From the NCBI GenBank assembly GCA_046533095.1, contig JAJQRA010000004.1:1-64000 (forward strand): 64,000 bases of DNA. Reading direction: 5' to 3'. Every line of letters begins with the position of its first letter. Positions within the stretch are counted from its first letter, which is position 1. The notes beneath the pieces were generated by a model. It was not told the origin of the DNA and searched no databases. It saw nothing but the letters and a program-made list of their open reading frames with translations. Shown here piece after piece: positions 49,958 to 59,513 of this stretch. Source of the stretch: ZAX-1 sp046533095 (GTDB lineage: Bacteria > Bacillota > Clostridia > Lachnospirales > Lachnospiraceae). A program made the position numbers and the translations under genes.

Positions 49958-52450
49958 TTATTCCTCCACATATTTCGCTAGCCTCACTCCCTCTTTTGTT
50001 ATTTTAACGGCGATTTGTCCACAATCTTTTGTACCATAGATGAGACTCCCACTTTCCACCATCCGCTCCACCGCTTTTGGCGACGGATGCCCATAGGTAT
50101 TTTTCGCACTACAGGAAATGGCGATAATCTTTGGCCTTATGGCATCCAATAGCACTTTACTGTTTGAAGCCGCAGACCCATGATGAGCCGCTTTATAAAA
50201 AGTAAGCTCCTCTAGGTCCTCCATTTGCACCAGTTCCTTTTCCTGCTGTTCTCCAATATCCCCCGTAAATAATGCAGAAAATTCCTCATAGGTAAGTTTT
50301 AGTACCATAGATGAGGCATTACGGTCTATTGAAAAATGATCCTCCTGTGGCAACAGGCACTTTAAAGACATACCATTGCTTTCGACCGACTCCCCCTGCT
50401 TTAAGGTAATAATTTTAGTATCAGTCCTTTTTGCCGCCTTCAAAAGAGCGTCTAACGCATCATCTTCGACCATCCCTTGCGCCAAAATAATGTACTCAAT
50501 TTTATACGAAAGATCCAATAGTTCCATCAACCCGGATATATGATCTTGATCCCCATGTGAAACAAACCAACCGGAGATAGCGGTAATTCCTCGGGATTTT
50601 AAAAATGGCAGGATTCTATATTCTCCTACTTTTGACACGTCACTGCTCCCTCCATCGATAAAAAAGCTGCCCTTTCCAGGTGACTGCATGAAAATACCAT
50701 CTCCCTGCCCTACATCTAAAACAGAAATTTCAAACACAGGCGCCTTACGCAAAAATAAAATGCAACCTAAACTTGCCACCACCACGCCAATTGCATATGG
50801 CTTTTTACGGCTTTTCATATCGAAAAGCGCTACCGCCAAGATGATATAATAACCCATCATGAGCCACATTTTCGGTTTCCCTACAATCCATACCGCTTTG
50901 GGCAATTGTAAAAAAAGATTGCATATCAGCTCATTTAATGCCAGCAAATACCCACAAGGCTTTAAAATCCAAATTGCACATGGCAAAAAAAACATTCCCA
51001 TAAAGCCACCTACAATGCCCAGAAACAAAAGGATTCCCATAAAAGGCAAAATACAAGCATTTGTAAAAATACCATACAGTGGAAATTCATAATCGTAATA
51101 GACAGCTAGCGGCAATGTTGTCAATTGGATACAAAAACTGGCAAATATGGTATCTGTTACAATGTTCCGGAGGCGTAGAAGTACACCTTTCTTGTTCCTT
51201 TGGCGTAACCTACCCTTACCATCTTGATGATCCCTTTGATTTCCATCTTTGCCCCTATCTTGATCTTGTTGCTTCCTTTGATTTTTACCCTCGCTCCTAT
51301 CTTGCTGAGCTCTTTGATTTCCGCCTTCGCTCCTATCGGAATTTAAACTACCCTTTCTACTCGCTTTCCAGCTATTTTTTATCACGTCTGCCACCACAAC
51401 GATACCAAATACCGCAAAATAAGAAAATAAAAACCCTGTATTGTATACAAGAAATGGATTTTCAAATAACTGAACTGCCACCGACACAAAAAGGGCGGTG
51501 ACCGAATCGTAGGCAAAGCCAATGCACTGGCCCGCCATCATCATCAAAAACATGATGACTGCACGCATGGTAGATACCTCCATGCCCGATAAAACGCCAA
51601 AACTATAGACACAGACCGCACAAATGATTCCCGTTAGTACGCCATGCCATCCTAGCTTTTTCAGTATTTTGTATAATCCCATGCCTAAAATTGAAACATG
51701 CAGACCTGAAATTGCAAGTATATGAGAGATGCCAGCTTGCTGATATAATCGTTTCACTTCACTGTCCAGCATAGATTTTTCGCCCAATACCATGACGGAT
51801 AAAATTCCTGCCTCTTTTTGTGGCATTGCTTTTCTAAATACTTCTCCAAGCTGCTCCCTTATTCGTCTTAGAAATTCTTTAAACCGGTTTTTCCCCTCTT
51901 TCTGCACGATAATACTTTCCGCCATAAGGCGAAATTCAATTTTTCTGCTGTGGTAATAGGCTTTTTCATCAAAATTACCCTCATTTCTGGCACTTTGAAA
52001 AGCTTTGACTTTCCCTTTTACATAAATGAAACTTCCGATTGAAATATCATCGACTTTTGAATATACAAGAATTTGATTGCAGGATACGATCTGTTCCTGA
52101 CAATAAAGCTGTGTATGTTTAAGATAATAGATTATTTGATCATTTTTTAATTCTTTTTTATAAATCTCTCCACCGGCCTGTATATCCTCCTTTATAAGCG
52201 TTTCGTATGTTTGCCTTACACGAAGCTGCTCTTTTGCGTGCAAGGTACCAAGCAGAAACAAAAGGAGGAGTAGCATACTTCTGACAACGACTGTGACGGT
52301 TGCTTTTTTCCCAAATCTTTTCCATAGATTTCCAAGACTGCCTACGGATATCACTGCCGCCACCACAAGTATCATTGGATTTAACGACAGGATGTACAGG
52401 ATTCCCAGAAGAAATGCCACTGCCAATGCAGTGAGTATCCTATGATTCAC
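49958..52450 (-). CDS. comEC: ComEC/Rec2 DNA uptake channel
   Basis: 830 residues. N-terminal membrane helices and OB-like ComEC domain, competence membrane region (ISHILAISGLHVSILGMGLYKIL... LSGMEVSTMRAVIMFLMMMAGQ, residues 225-305), and C-terminal metallo-beta-lactamase-like domain (SVLDVGQGDGIFMQSPGKGSFFIDGGSSD; WFVSHGDQDHISG; YKAAHHGSAASNS). It carries single-stranded DNA across the membrane in natural transformation. Residues about 375-420 are a Gln/Arg/Asp-rich repeat insert (QQDRSEGKNQR-type), encoded by tandem repeats at 51225-51345, absent from typical ComEC. GTG start with GAGGGG upstream, in a triplicated region. Confidence 0.95.
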   Translation of the reverse strand: MNHRILTALAVAFLLGILYILSLNPMILVVAAVISVGSLGNLWKRFGKKATVTVVVRSMLLLLLFLLGTLHAKEQLRVRQTYETLIKEDIQAGGEIYKKELKNDQIIYYLKHTQLYCQEQIVSCNQILVYSKVDDISIGSFIYVKGKVKAFQSARNEGNFDEKAYYHSRKIEFRLMAESIIVQKEGKNRFKEFLRRIREQLGEVFRKAMPQKEAGILSVMVLGEKSMLDSEVKRLYQQAGISHILAISGLHVSILGMGLYKILKKLGWHGVLTGIICAVCVYSFGVLSGMEVSTMRAVIMFLMMMAGQCIGFAYDSVTALFVSVAVQLFENPFLVYNTGFLFSYFAVFGIVVVADVIKNSWKASRKGSLNSDRSEGGNQRAQQDRSEGKNQRKQQDQDRGKDGNQRDHQDGKGRLRQRNKKGVLLRLRNIVTDTIFASFCIQLTTLPLAVYYDYEFPLYGIFTNACILPFMGILLFLGIVGGFMGMFFLPCAIWILKPCGYLLALNELICNLFLQLPKAVWIVGKPKMWLMMGYYIILAVALFDMKSRKKPYAIGVVVASLGCILFLRKAPVFEISVLDVGQGDGIFMQSPGKGSFFIDGGSSDVSKVGEYRILPFLKSRGITAISGWFVSHGDQDHISGLMELLDLSYKIEYIILAQGMVEDDALDALLKAAKRTDTKIITLKQGESVESNGMSLKCLLPQEDHFSIDRNASSMVLKLTYEEFSALFTGDIGEQQEKELVQMEDLEELTFYKAAHHGSAASNSKVLLDAIRPKIIAISCSAKNTYGHPSPKAVERMVESGSLIYGTKDCGQIAVKITKEGVRLAKYVEE

Positions 52451-52557
52451 CCATTGCGTCCCCTCTATTTATTTTTGCGGGCATCCTATCATTCACCCAT
52501 TGCGTCCCCCTATTTATGTTTGCAGGTATCCTATCATTCACCCATTACACCCCCCCA
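52441..52557. repeat. 45/46-bp tandem repeat, about 2.6 copies, over the comEC start
   Basis: Units start at 52441, 52487 and 52532. Each carries the comEC initiation region on the minus strand (GGGGACGCAATGGGTGAATC and variants). The downstream copy is the real comEC GTG start. The outer copies make GTG/ATG decoys with short frames ending in TAG just past the true start. Confidence 0.92.
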
Positions 52558-53546
52558 TTTATTTCTTCAAGCTGGATCTCTTTTATTTCACCATCTTCTT
52601 CCTCCGTTTCTTCTCCGGAAGAAATATAATCCAAATTTCGTTCAAACAAAGTGTCAAATGAAAATTTATCCCGGTACGTGATACTGGTGTCCCCATTCAC
52701 GGATATCTGCACTTTGCTGACATTCGAGAGTTCTGCTAAGGAATTTACAATCGAATAAATGACTACCCCTTCTGAAATTTCATAATTTTGATTCAAAAAA
52801 CCATCGTCCAAATTTACGAAGCAGACACCATCTAGTACAGACACACTTACTAATTTTGTCTCTGCCGGCAACGCTGAAATTTTATCATTTACAGTGGGCC
52901 CTTTTAGCAAACGTTCCATCACTAGTTTTTCCATTGAAATATTGCTGTTATAGTGAACTTCCTCCTGTATTTCCGGCAGGAGTTTTGTCCCCTCTTTATT
53001 TGAAAAATACAGCGTAATGGTGGCAGTATGGATGGCATTAATCTGTTCGCCCGGATTTTCGATAAAGCTGTCCGCTGTCATCAATCCAATCGGGTTATTG
53101 TTCTTGTCCATCAGTGGCAGATCCCCTGCAAAAAAAGAAATTCCCGATACATGCGGAATCTGTGCGAGGGTCCGTACAATTGCCGCCCGGCACAATACCT
53201 CTGTGATACTGTCCATATTCATATAATCACTGTTAAAGTATAAATAGAGCTGGTGGTTTACAAGTGTCCATGTTATAAGCTCCACCTCTTTTGGCATTGG
53301 CTTTTTATAATCCACACCATCCGGGGCTTGACTCAAGTTTTCAATCAGTTCTTGTATCAAACCCTCGGTTTCGTCTGTTTCCGGTTCATATGCAACCGGC
53401 AAAATCCTGGTCTTTTCTTTATTCAAATAAAAAATATGAAATTCTGTATCTTGTTGACTGTTTCCCCCACATCCAATCAAAAAAACCGGCAGGAAAACAA
53501 GCAAAAGAACCATAAGAAATAAACAGCATGTGCGTTTTGCCCTCAT
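52545..53546 (-). CDS. GerMN-domain lipoprotein
   Basis: 333 residues from the ATG at 53544-53546 (SD-like GAGGAAAT). Lipoprotein signal KRTCCLFLMVLLLVFLPVFLIGCGG. Two GerMN domains: about residues 40-160 (LVNHQLYLYFNSDYMNM) and 175-300 (SVLDGVCFVNLDDGFLNQNYEISEGVVIYSIVNSLAEL). An acidic tail (SGEETEEEDGEIKEI) follows. GerM-like proteins act in sporulation/germination or envelope assembly. It follows the two-component genes with the same orientation, suggesting shared transcription. Confidence 0.85.
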   Translation of the reverse strand: MRAKRTCCLFLMVLLLVFLPVFLIGCGGNSQQDTEFHIFYLNKEKTRILPVAYEPETDETEGLIQELIENLSQAPDGVDYKKPMPKEVELITWTLVNHQLYLYFNSDYMNMDSITEVLCRAAIVRTLAQIPHVSGISFFAGDLPLMDKNNNPIGLMTADSFIENPGEQINAIHTATITLYFSNKEGTKLLPEIQEEVHYNSNISMEKLVMERLLKGPTVNDKISALPAETKLVSVSVLDGVCFVNLDDGFLNQNYEISEGVVIYSIVNSLAELSNVSKVQISVNGDTSITYRDKFSFDTLFERNLDYISSGEETEEEDGEIKEIQLEEINGGV

Positions 53547-53618
53547 ATATTTCCTCATTTCTGTGCGAAACGATATCGTTTCGCAGGATACGTATCGTAA
53601 AAGTACCGTATTTTTGTG

Positions 53619-55037
53619 CTAAGCAATATAGTTTAGCGGAATACGTACGGTAAATACCGTCCCTTCCCCTTCTTTACTATGAGCTTTAATCGCACCCCTG
53701 TGCATCAAAATAGCATTTCTTGTAATTGCAAGGCCCAAACCAGTACCTCCGATTTCCCTAGAGTGGGATTTATCTACCCGGTAAAAACGTTCATATATTT
53801 GTTCTAAGGAATCTTCCGGTATTCCAATGCCGGAATCTTCCACCCTTACAAAAAAATATTTATGGTCTGCATTAAGCGAAACATGCACCCAACCCTCTTC
53901 TTTGTTATATTTTATGGCATTTTCCACTAAATTTGAGATTGCCAATGTCATTTTGACCTCGTCAATTTCTGCCGTTACTGGGCGAAAGCTTTCCAATACC
54001 AATTCAATATTTTGTTTTTTTGCAATGGGACGCAAGCGTTTTAAAATAATTTCTAGGAGCTCTATCATATTTACGGGCATAATATTTAAATCTGCCACTG
54101 ACTTGTCCATTTTTACAAGTGCAAGCAAATCGTTGATAATCTTATTTTCACGCTCTATTTCCTCTGCTATATCACTCATAAATTCTTTATAAAGTTCTAC
54201 CGGTACATCTTCTTGATCCAACAGGGAATCGGCCAACACTTTCATAGAAGTAATCGGCGTCTTTAATTCATGGGATACATTCGATACAAATTCCTGCCGT
54301 GACTGGTCAATGACATTCATTCGCTCTATAATCGCATTAAAGGCATCTGAAATAGCCACCGTTTCCGTATAGTCGGATATCGAAAGCTTTTCTTCTCTAG
54401 AACCGGCCTGTATTTCTTCAATGGATCTCGTCATTTTTGCAAAAGGGCGGATCATCTGGATTGCAAAAAATAGGGAAATAAAGATTATGACAATAAGGTT
54501 CGCAAGTTCCACTACCATACTATGCGCCTTTAAATAGTCATAATTTGCCATGATACTATCCATTGACACACTGACCACCATTGCCCCAAGTATCTCTTTC
54601 GTTATGCTGTCCGCTACTGGAACAATCAATTCAATGTATCGGCTTTCCGGATCGTATTTTGATATTTCCTCTCCTTTAAAGCTTTTCACCACTTCTTCCG
54701 AAATAATCGTTTTCCCTAAATCTAGGTTGTACGTGTCTGTTATAATCTGGAAACTGCCATTTACAATCAGCACGCGCCCATCGTAAATATTAGAAAGCTG
54801 TTTCAACTGAGCATTGATCACTTCATAGGAAGTATCTTCAATATAATGATATGCCACAATCTGGTTCGCTAAAATCTTAGCCTGGCTTAAGATGTCAATA
54901 CTCCGATTGGATACGGCACGATTCTCATATGTTTTTAAAAAACCCACTCGCAATGCGATATTTGGTACAATACCAACAACAAGCAACAACAGCAAAAGCC
55001 TGAATCTCAGGCTATGTAAAAATTTTAAATTCTTCAT
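53619..55037 (-). CDS. Membrane sensor histidine kinase
   Basis: 472 residues from the ATG at 55035-55037, which starts just after the regulator's stop. Two membrane helices (near residues 8-28 and 165-185) flank an extracytoplasmic sensor domain of about 135 residues. Then a HAMP domain (IRPFAKMTRSIEEIQAGSREE), HisKA with FVSNVSHELKTPITSMKVLADSLL (phospho-His near residue 245), and HATPase with NLVENAIKYN, DSGIGIPEDSLEQIYERFYRVD and GGTGLGLAI. Architecture resembles WalK/PhoR kinases but lacks a PAS domain. Partner of the regulator immediately upstream. Confidence 0.9.
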   Translation of the reverse strand: MKNLKFLHSLRFRLLLLLLVVGIVPNIALRVGFLKTYENRAVSNRSIDILSQAKILANQIVAYHYIEDTSYEVINAQLKQLSNIYDGRVLIVNGSFQIITDTYNLDLGKTIISEEVVKSFKGEEISKYDPESRYIELIVPVADSITKEILGAMVVSVSMDSIMANYDYLKAHSMVVELANLIVIIFISLFFAIQMIRPFAKMTRSIEEIQAGSREEKLSISDYTETVAISDAFNAIIERMNVIDQSRQEFVSNVSHELKTPITSMKVLADSLLDQEDVPVELYKEFMSDIAEEIERENKIINDLLALVKMDKSVADLNIMPVNMIELLEIILKRLRPIAKKQNIELVLESFRPVTAEIDEVKMTLAISNLVENAIKYNKEEGWVHVSLNADHKYFFVRVEDSGIGIPEDSLEQIYERFYRVDKSHSREIGGTGLGLAITRNAILMHRGAIKAHSKEGEGTVFTVRIPLNYIA

Positions 55038-55051
55038 GGGTGTTTCCTTTT

Positions 55052-55741
55052 CTAATTCGCATAATAATATCCAATCCCCCATTTGGTGTGAACATATTTC
55101 GGTTCACTCGGATTGGCTTCTATCTTCTCCCTTAGTCTACGCACATGCACGTCTACCGTACGCACATCGCCGGAATAGTCTTCACCCCATACAAGATTTA
55201 GCAGATTTTCTCTGCTGTACACTTTATTTGGATTTAAAACAAGCAGTTCCAACAAATCAAATTCTTTGGCAGTTAGTCCGGTTTCTTTCTCCAGTATAAA
55301 AAGCCTGCGGCTCTCGCAGTCTAATTTCAAATCCCCTGCTTCAATCGCTTTTACTTTTTCTTCTGCTGGCACATTTGGCACAATCCTGCGCATAATTGCT
55401 TTAATCCTTGCTTTTACTTCCAAGATATTAAATGGCTTGGTGATATAGTCATCGGCGCCATATTCCAACCCTAATATTTTGTCCATGCCATCATCCTTTG
55501 CCGTCAACATGACAATTGGCACCATAGAAAAATCGCGGATCTGCTGGCAAACTTCAAACCCGTTCATTTTAGGCAACATAATATCAAGTAAAATAATGTC
55601 ATATTGATTTTGTGTAGCAAGCTTTAACGCTTCTTCCCCATCATATGCACAGTCTACTTCCATTCCATCCTGCTGCAAGCTGAACCGAATTCCTTTCACA
55701 ATTAGTTTTTCATCATCTACTACAAGAACTTTTTTTGCCAT
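55052..55741 (-). CDS. OmpR/PhoB-type response regulator
   Basis: 229 residues. Receiver domain KKVLVVDDEKLIVKGI... YDIILLDIMLPKMNGFEVC (phospho-Asp near residue 52), VMLTAKDDGMDKILGLEYGADDYITKPF, then winged-helix DNA-binding domain with KVYSRENLLNLVWGEDYSGDVRTVDVHVRRLREKIE and PKYVHTKWGIGYYY. Close in style to WalR. Followed by its kinase, with the GerMN lipoprotein further downstream as a possible target or accessory. Confidence 0.93.
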   Translation of the reverse strand: MAKKVLVVDDEKLIVKGIRFSLQQDGMEVDCAYDGEEALKLATQNQYDIILLDIMLPKMNGFEVCQQIRDFSMVPIVMLTAKDDGMDKILGLEYGADDYITKPFNILEVKARIKAIMRRIVPNVPAEEKVKAIEAGDLKLDCESRRLFILEKETGLTAKEFDLLELLVLNPNKVYSRENLLNLVWGEDYSGDVRTVDVHVRRLREKIEANPSEPKYVHTKWGIGYYYAN

Positions 55742-55780
55742 TTTTATTTAACCCCTTTGAGTCTTTGTTCATTTCTTTTT

Positions 55781-56536
55781 TCAATCCACGGTAATCTTAT
55801 CTTTCAATTTGGAAAATACACCATCTTTAATGCCCTCGATCTTCATGAGATCCTCAATGCTGCTAAACGCACCATTCGCTTCCCGAAAGGCCATAATGCT
55901 GTCTGCCTTCGCCTTTCCTACTCCCGGCAAGGTTAAAAGCAAATCCTGTGTTGCCGTATTGATATTGACATAGGAATCTTGTTCCTGACCTGAATTTTTT
56001 GTATCCTGTTTTCCTTGCTCCTGTTTCAGGGCAATATTCGTTTCTTCGCCAATGGCACAAATATAGACCATCTGCCCATCATCTAGTATTTCAGCCTGGT
56101 TCACTGAAGTTATATCCGCTTCTTCTAATAGTCCCCCTGCAAGTTCTACTGCCTTAAAGATACGGCTACCCTCCACCAATGCATACACGCCAGGGCTCTT
56201 TACTGCTCCGCAAATCTGAACATAAATCTGGCTTTCTTCCTTTGCTTTTTCTTTCCTATCTAGATCCTCTTCCTTGTCTTGACTTTCTGTATCTTCCCTA
56301 TTTTTACCTTGGCCTTTGTCCCCTTCACTGCTTTTTGACGTGTTTGCAGCAAACGTTTTATCCTGATCACTTTCGATAGCGTTGCTTTGCGCTACTAGCT
56401 CGCCTTCCTCTTCTCGTGTATAAAAATGAGCCTGATTGTTACATCCGGCATACAAAACAATGGATAAGAGCAAAAATACACTCCATAGTTTCCTTAGAGC
56501 TTTCGTCCTATATTTAATCAATTTTCCACCTTTCAT
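55781..56536 (-). CDS. ComEA-like helix-hairpin-helix DNA-binding lipoprotein
   Basis: Up to 251 residues. N-terminal hydrophobic segment LWSVFLLLSIVLYAGC with a lipobox Cys, a charged low-complexity linker (GKNREDTESQDKEEDLDRKEKAKEES), an SLBB domain (YVQICGAVKSPGVYALVEGSRIFKAVELAGGL), and a C-terminal HhH pair (VNINTATQDLLLTLPGVGKAKADSIMAFREANG). ComEA binds incoming DNA outside the membrane and hands it to ComEC, which is encoded a few genes downstream. The ATG at 56536 has no clear SD. A TTG five codons later follows AAAGGTGG and may be the real start. Confidence 0.85.
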   Translation of the reverse strand: MKGGKLIKYRTKALRKLWSVFLLLSIVLYAGCNNQAHFYTREEEGELVAQSNAIESDQDKTFAANTSKSSEGDKGQGKNREDTESQDKEEDLDRKEKAKEESQIYVQICGAVKSPGVYALVEGSRIFKAVELAGGLLEEADITSVNQAEILDDGQMVYICAIGEETNIALKQEQGKQDTKNSGQEQDSYVNINTATQDLLLTLPGVGKAKADSIMAFREANGAFSSIEDLMKIEGIKDGVFSKLKDKITVD

Positions 56537-56594
56537 CCTGTTTGGGAGGACAAAAAGTTCTTTTTACTGAATCTCTTTCTATTGTAACGAAATC

Positions 56595-56655
56595 TTTAAA
56601 TTATTACAAGAGTATTTCGAAAATATTTATAATTTATTTCAAAAATATTTATAAT
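56595..56655. repeat. Short AT-rich direct repeat upstream of the ComEA-like gene
   Basis: AAAATATTTATAATTTA occurs twice in a row (about 56619-56656, 22-bp offset), ending at the DMT gene stop. Probably another small tandem duplication. The AT-rich block may hold the comEA promoter. Confidence 0.55.
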
Positions 56656-57090
56656 TTACGATTCCCATTTAAAAAGAATAATTCCAGCGATACAAACAGC
56701 CATTCCAATTGCCCTTCTCCATTCAAATGGCTGCTTGTCCACGCCAAACATTCCAAAAACCTCAATTAGATATGCCACTGCAAGCTGTGCTACTACAATA
56801 ATCATGACCGCTTTTGCAGGGCCAAGCGTAGACATACTTTTCACCACCGTATAGGTAATAAAGGCGCCGATCACACCACCGAGCAGCATATATTTCGGGG
56901 TAATGTCCCATAGGCTTAGAAAGCTTTTGCGGTCACTAAAAAACCATGCTATGATGCAGACAATAAATGCAGACAGCTGCACCCAGCTATTTGCTACCCA
57001 TACACTGCTATTTTTCGTAATCGCCGTGTTAAATACACCCTGCACACTCATCAGCGCCCCTGATATTAATGCAATTAAAATTCCAATCAT
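56656..57090 (-). CDS. YdcZ-type DMT transporter (DUF606)
   Basis: 144 residues with four to five membrane helices: MIGILIALISGALMSVQGVFNTAITKNSS..WVANSWVQLSAFIVCIIAWFF, PKYMLLGGVIGAFITYTVV, GPAKAVMIIVVAQLAVAYLIEVFGMFG, AIGMAVCIAGIILF. Matches the short EamA-like YdcZ/DUF606 family, which probably works as dimers. Substrate unknown. SD GGGAG before the ATG. Confidence 0.85.
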   Translation of the reverse strand: MIGILIALISGALMSVQGVFNTAITKNSSVWVANSWVQLSAFIVCIIAWFFSDRKSFLSLWDITPKYMLLGGVIGAFITYTVVKSMSTLGPAKAVMIIVVAQLAVAYLIEVFGMFGVDKQPFEWRRAIGMAVCIAGIILFKWES

Positions 57091-57111
57091 TATTTATCTC
57101 CCATCCATCTT

Positions 57112-57207
57112 CACATTGTACAACCGCAGCTACAGCGAAACCACTTTTGTACGCCTCATCACATCGCACAGCCACAACTGCAGCGAAGCCACTTTTGTGC
57201 GTCTCAT
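57112..57207. repeat. 48-bp tandem repeat, 2 copies, between argD and the DMT gene
   Basis: Copies at 57112-57159 and 57160-57207, about 80 percent alike, so older than others in the window. No gene in the 252-base gap. A plus-strand AAAGGAGGTACGG at 57299-57311 has no usable frame after it. Confidence 0.85.
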
Positions 57208-57342
57208 CACGGTGATGCCTTCGCCGAACTAAAGTTCAATGTGAGCGATTGCTTTTATTGGTAGGATATCCAATGATTGGAATTTTATTCGTAGTTTTAA
57301 AGGAGGTACGGCTAAATCATTGCTTCTATTCTTTCGAATTGC

Positions 57343-58542
57343 CTACGATACATATTTGTCAAAAATTTTTGTAAGTATTGCAAGCATTTCATCTACATGC
57401 TCTTCTTCGATAATAAGTGGTGGTACAAATCGTAGGACATCAGTTCCTGCCGTAATGATGATGAGCCCCTGTTCCATCGCGTGCTTTACCACATCGCCTA
57501 CCGGGATGGTGAGTACCAGCCCTTGCATAAGCCCGATTCCTCTTCTGTTTTTTACAAATTCATAGTTGTCCACCAAACTGTCTAGTTTTTGTTCCAGATA
57601 GGCTCCGATTTTTTGGACATGTTCTGTAATATGATTTTTTTCAAATAAATCAAATACCTTGCTCACCACTGCCCCGGCCAATGGATTGCCTCCATAGGTT
57701 GTTCCATGATCACCGGGAACGAGTGATTGCTCGGCTACTTTATTCGACATTGCAAACGCCCCTACTGGAAAGCCACATCCTAACGCTTTTGCGCAAGCCA
57801 TAATATCCGGCTTGATCTTATAGTTCATCCAGGCAAACATCTTGCCCGTACGCCCCATACCGCATTGAATTTCATCTAAAATCAACAGAATATCATGTTC
57901 ATCGCACAATTTCCTGATTCCGACGATAAAATCCGTTTCAGCCGGATAGATGCCCCCTTCGCCCTGTATCGTTTCCATAATGATTGCACATGTTTTCTCA
58001 TTTACAAGGGCTTTTACACTGTCCAAATGATTAAATTGTGCAAATTTAACCCCTTGCAGCAGCGGGGCAAAAGGTTCTTGATAATGAGGATTTCCAGTGA
58101 CGGAAAGTGCGCCTAAACTTCTCCCATGAAATGACTGATCCATTGCAATGATCTCATGGTCTGTCGTCCCATCTTTTGTATAGGCATATTTCTTTGCCGC
58201 TTTTAATGCGCCCTCCACAGACTCCGTTCCGCTGTTTGTAAAAAATACACGCGCAAGCCCGGATGCTTTTGCAAGTTTCTCTGCCGCATTGGCCATCGGT
58301 GCATTGTAGAAATAATTTGAAGCATGTATCAGCTTATCTGCCTGCTCTTTTAAAGCATCGTTATACTCTTTATTTCCATACCCTAATGCCTGTACTGCGA
58401 TTCCCGCTGCAAAATCCAAATATTTCTTTCCATCGATGTCATAAAGGTAGACACCCTCCCCACGATCAAGCACCATCTGGTAGCGATTGTAGGTATGCAA
58501 TAAGTTCCCATCTCCTTGCGCTATAACCTGTTCCTTCTTCAT
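57343..58542 (-). CDS. argD: Acetylornithine aminotransferase
   Basis: 399 residues, class III aminotransferase. YLYDIDGKKYLDFAAGIAV, FFTNSGTESVEGALKAAKKY, the PLP-contact VGIRKLCDEHDILLILDEIQCGMGRTGKMFAW and the Lys region IMACAKALGCGFPVGAFAMS. It converts N-acetylglutamate semialdehyde to N-acetylornithine. Last gene of argC-GNAT-argJ-argB-argD, 56 bases after argB. Confidence 0.94.
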   Translation of the reverse strand: MKKEQVIAQGDGNLLHTYNRYQMVLDRGEGVYLYDIDGKKYLDFAAGIAVQALGYGNKEYNDALKEQADKLIHASNYFYNAPMANAAEKLAKASGLARVFFTNSGTESVEGALKAAKKYAYTKDGTTDHEIIAMDQSFHGRSLGALSVTGNPHYQEPFAPLLQGVKFAQFNHLDSVKALVNEKTCAIIMETIQGEGGIYPAETDFIVGIRKLCDEHDILLILDEIQCGMGRTGKMFAWMNYKIKPDIMACAKALGCGFPVGAFAMSNKVAEQSLVPGDHGTTYGGNPLAGAVVSKVFDLFEKNHITEHVQKIGAYLEQKLDSLVDNYEFVKNRRGIGLMQGLVLTIPVGDVVKHAMEQGLIIITAGTDVLRFVPPLIIEEEHVDEMLAILTKIFDKYVS

Positions 58543-58598
58543 CTTATCTTCCTACCTTCCTATCTAAAAAATACACTTGCATTTATGAAAATCGCCAC

Positions 58599-59513
58599 CT
58601 AATCCGCTCTTGTCGTATCCTCGAAAAATCTTGTTTGCGCATCACCTAGAATGGCTGTTCCAATCCCTTTATTGGTAAAAATTTCCAAAAGCAGGCAATG
58701 GGGAATGCGTCCATCTAAAATGTGGACTCTTGATACGCCCTGTTCAATCGCCTCAATACAGCTATTTAATTTTGGCAACATCCCTCCTGCAATATAGCCA
58801 TCTGCAATCAATTCCCTTGCTTCCTCGATTGACAGTTCCGAAATAAGGGTCTCCCTGTCGTTTGGATCTTTATAGACGCCTTCAATGTCCGTTAAAAATG
58901 CAAGCTTCTCCGCTTTTACGGCTTTTGCTATCGCACATGCCACATCATCGGCATTGATATTATACGTTTGGAATTCATCATCCAAACCGATCGGGCATAC
59001 AATTGGGAGAAAATCTTTTTCCAATAAATCGTGCAGAATTTTTGGAGCTACCTCCTTTATTTCACCTACATAGCCAATATCCTGGCCCTGTGCATATTTC
59101 TTATCTACTTTTAGCAGCCCGCCATCCTTGCCGCTGATGCCAATTGCATTCACGCCCAATTCCTGCACGATCTGCACCAAAGATTTATTGACTTTGCCAA
59201 GTACCATTTCAGCTACTTCCATCGTTTCAGTGTCTGTTTTACGAAAGCCATTTACAAATTCCGGCTTCATTCCGACTTTTCCGACCCATCGGCTGATTTC
59301 CGCGCCTCCGCCATGCACGATAATCGGTTTAAATCCTACCAGTTTTAAGAGGGTCACATCTTGGATCACATTTTTTTTCAATTCATCATCTACCATAGCA
59401 CTGCCACCATATTTAACTACGATAATTTTGCGGTTAAATCGTTGGATATAAGGCAGGGCCTCTATGAGCACCTCGGCTTTTTGTAAAAATCCATTGATAT
59501 CTTTTTCTTCCAT
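58599..59513 (-). CDS. argB: Acetylglutamate kinase
   Basis: 304 residues from the ATG at 59511-59513, six bases after GGAG. An ATG four codons upstream lies within that SD. KIIVVKYGGSAMVDDELK, FKPIIVHGGGAEISRWV, QTYNINADDVACAIAKAVKAEKLAFLTDIEGVY and GGMLPKLNSCIEAIEQGVSRVHILDG are all present. It phosphorylates N-acetylglutamate. The lengthened N-terminal helix preceding KYGG is of the type seen in arginine-inhibited, hexameric enzymes (inference). Upstream lies a 221-base spacer with a KilA-N gene fragment. Confidence 0.95.
   Translation of the reverse strand: MEEKDINGFLQKAEVLIEALPYIQRFNRKIIVVKYGGSAMVDDELKKNVIQDVTLLKLVGFKPIIVHGGGAEISRWVGKVGMKPEFVNGFRKTDTETMEVAEMVLGKVNKSLVQIVQELGVNAIGISGKDGGLLKVDKKYAQGQDIGYVGEIKEVAPKILHDLLEKDFLPIVCPIGLDDEFQTYNINADDVACAIAKAVKAEKLAFLTDIEGVYKDPNDRETLISELSIEEARELIADGYIAGGMLPKLNSCIEAIEQGVSRVHILDGRIPHCLLLEIFTNKGIGTAILGDAQTRFFEDTTRAD

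Noticed and set aside
57299..57311. Plus-strand SD AAAGGAGGTACGG as a gene start
   Set aside because: No open frame of useful length follows; argD lies on the other strand.
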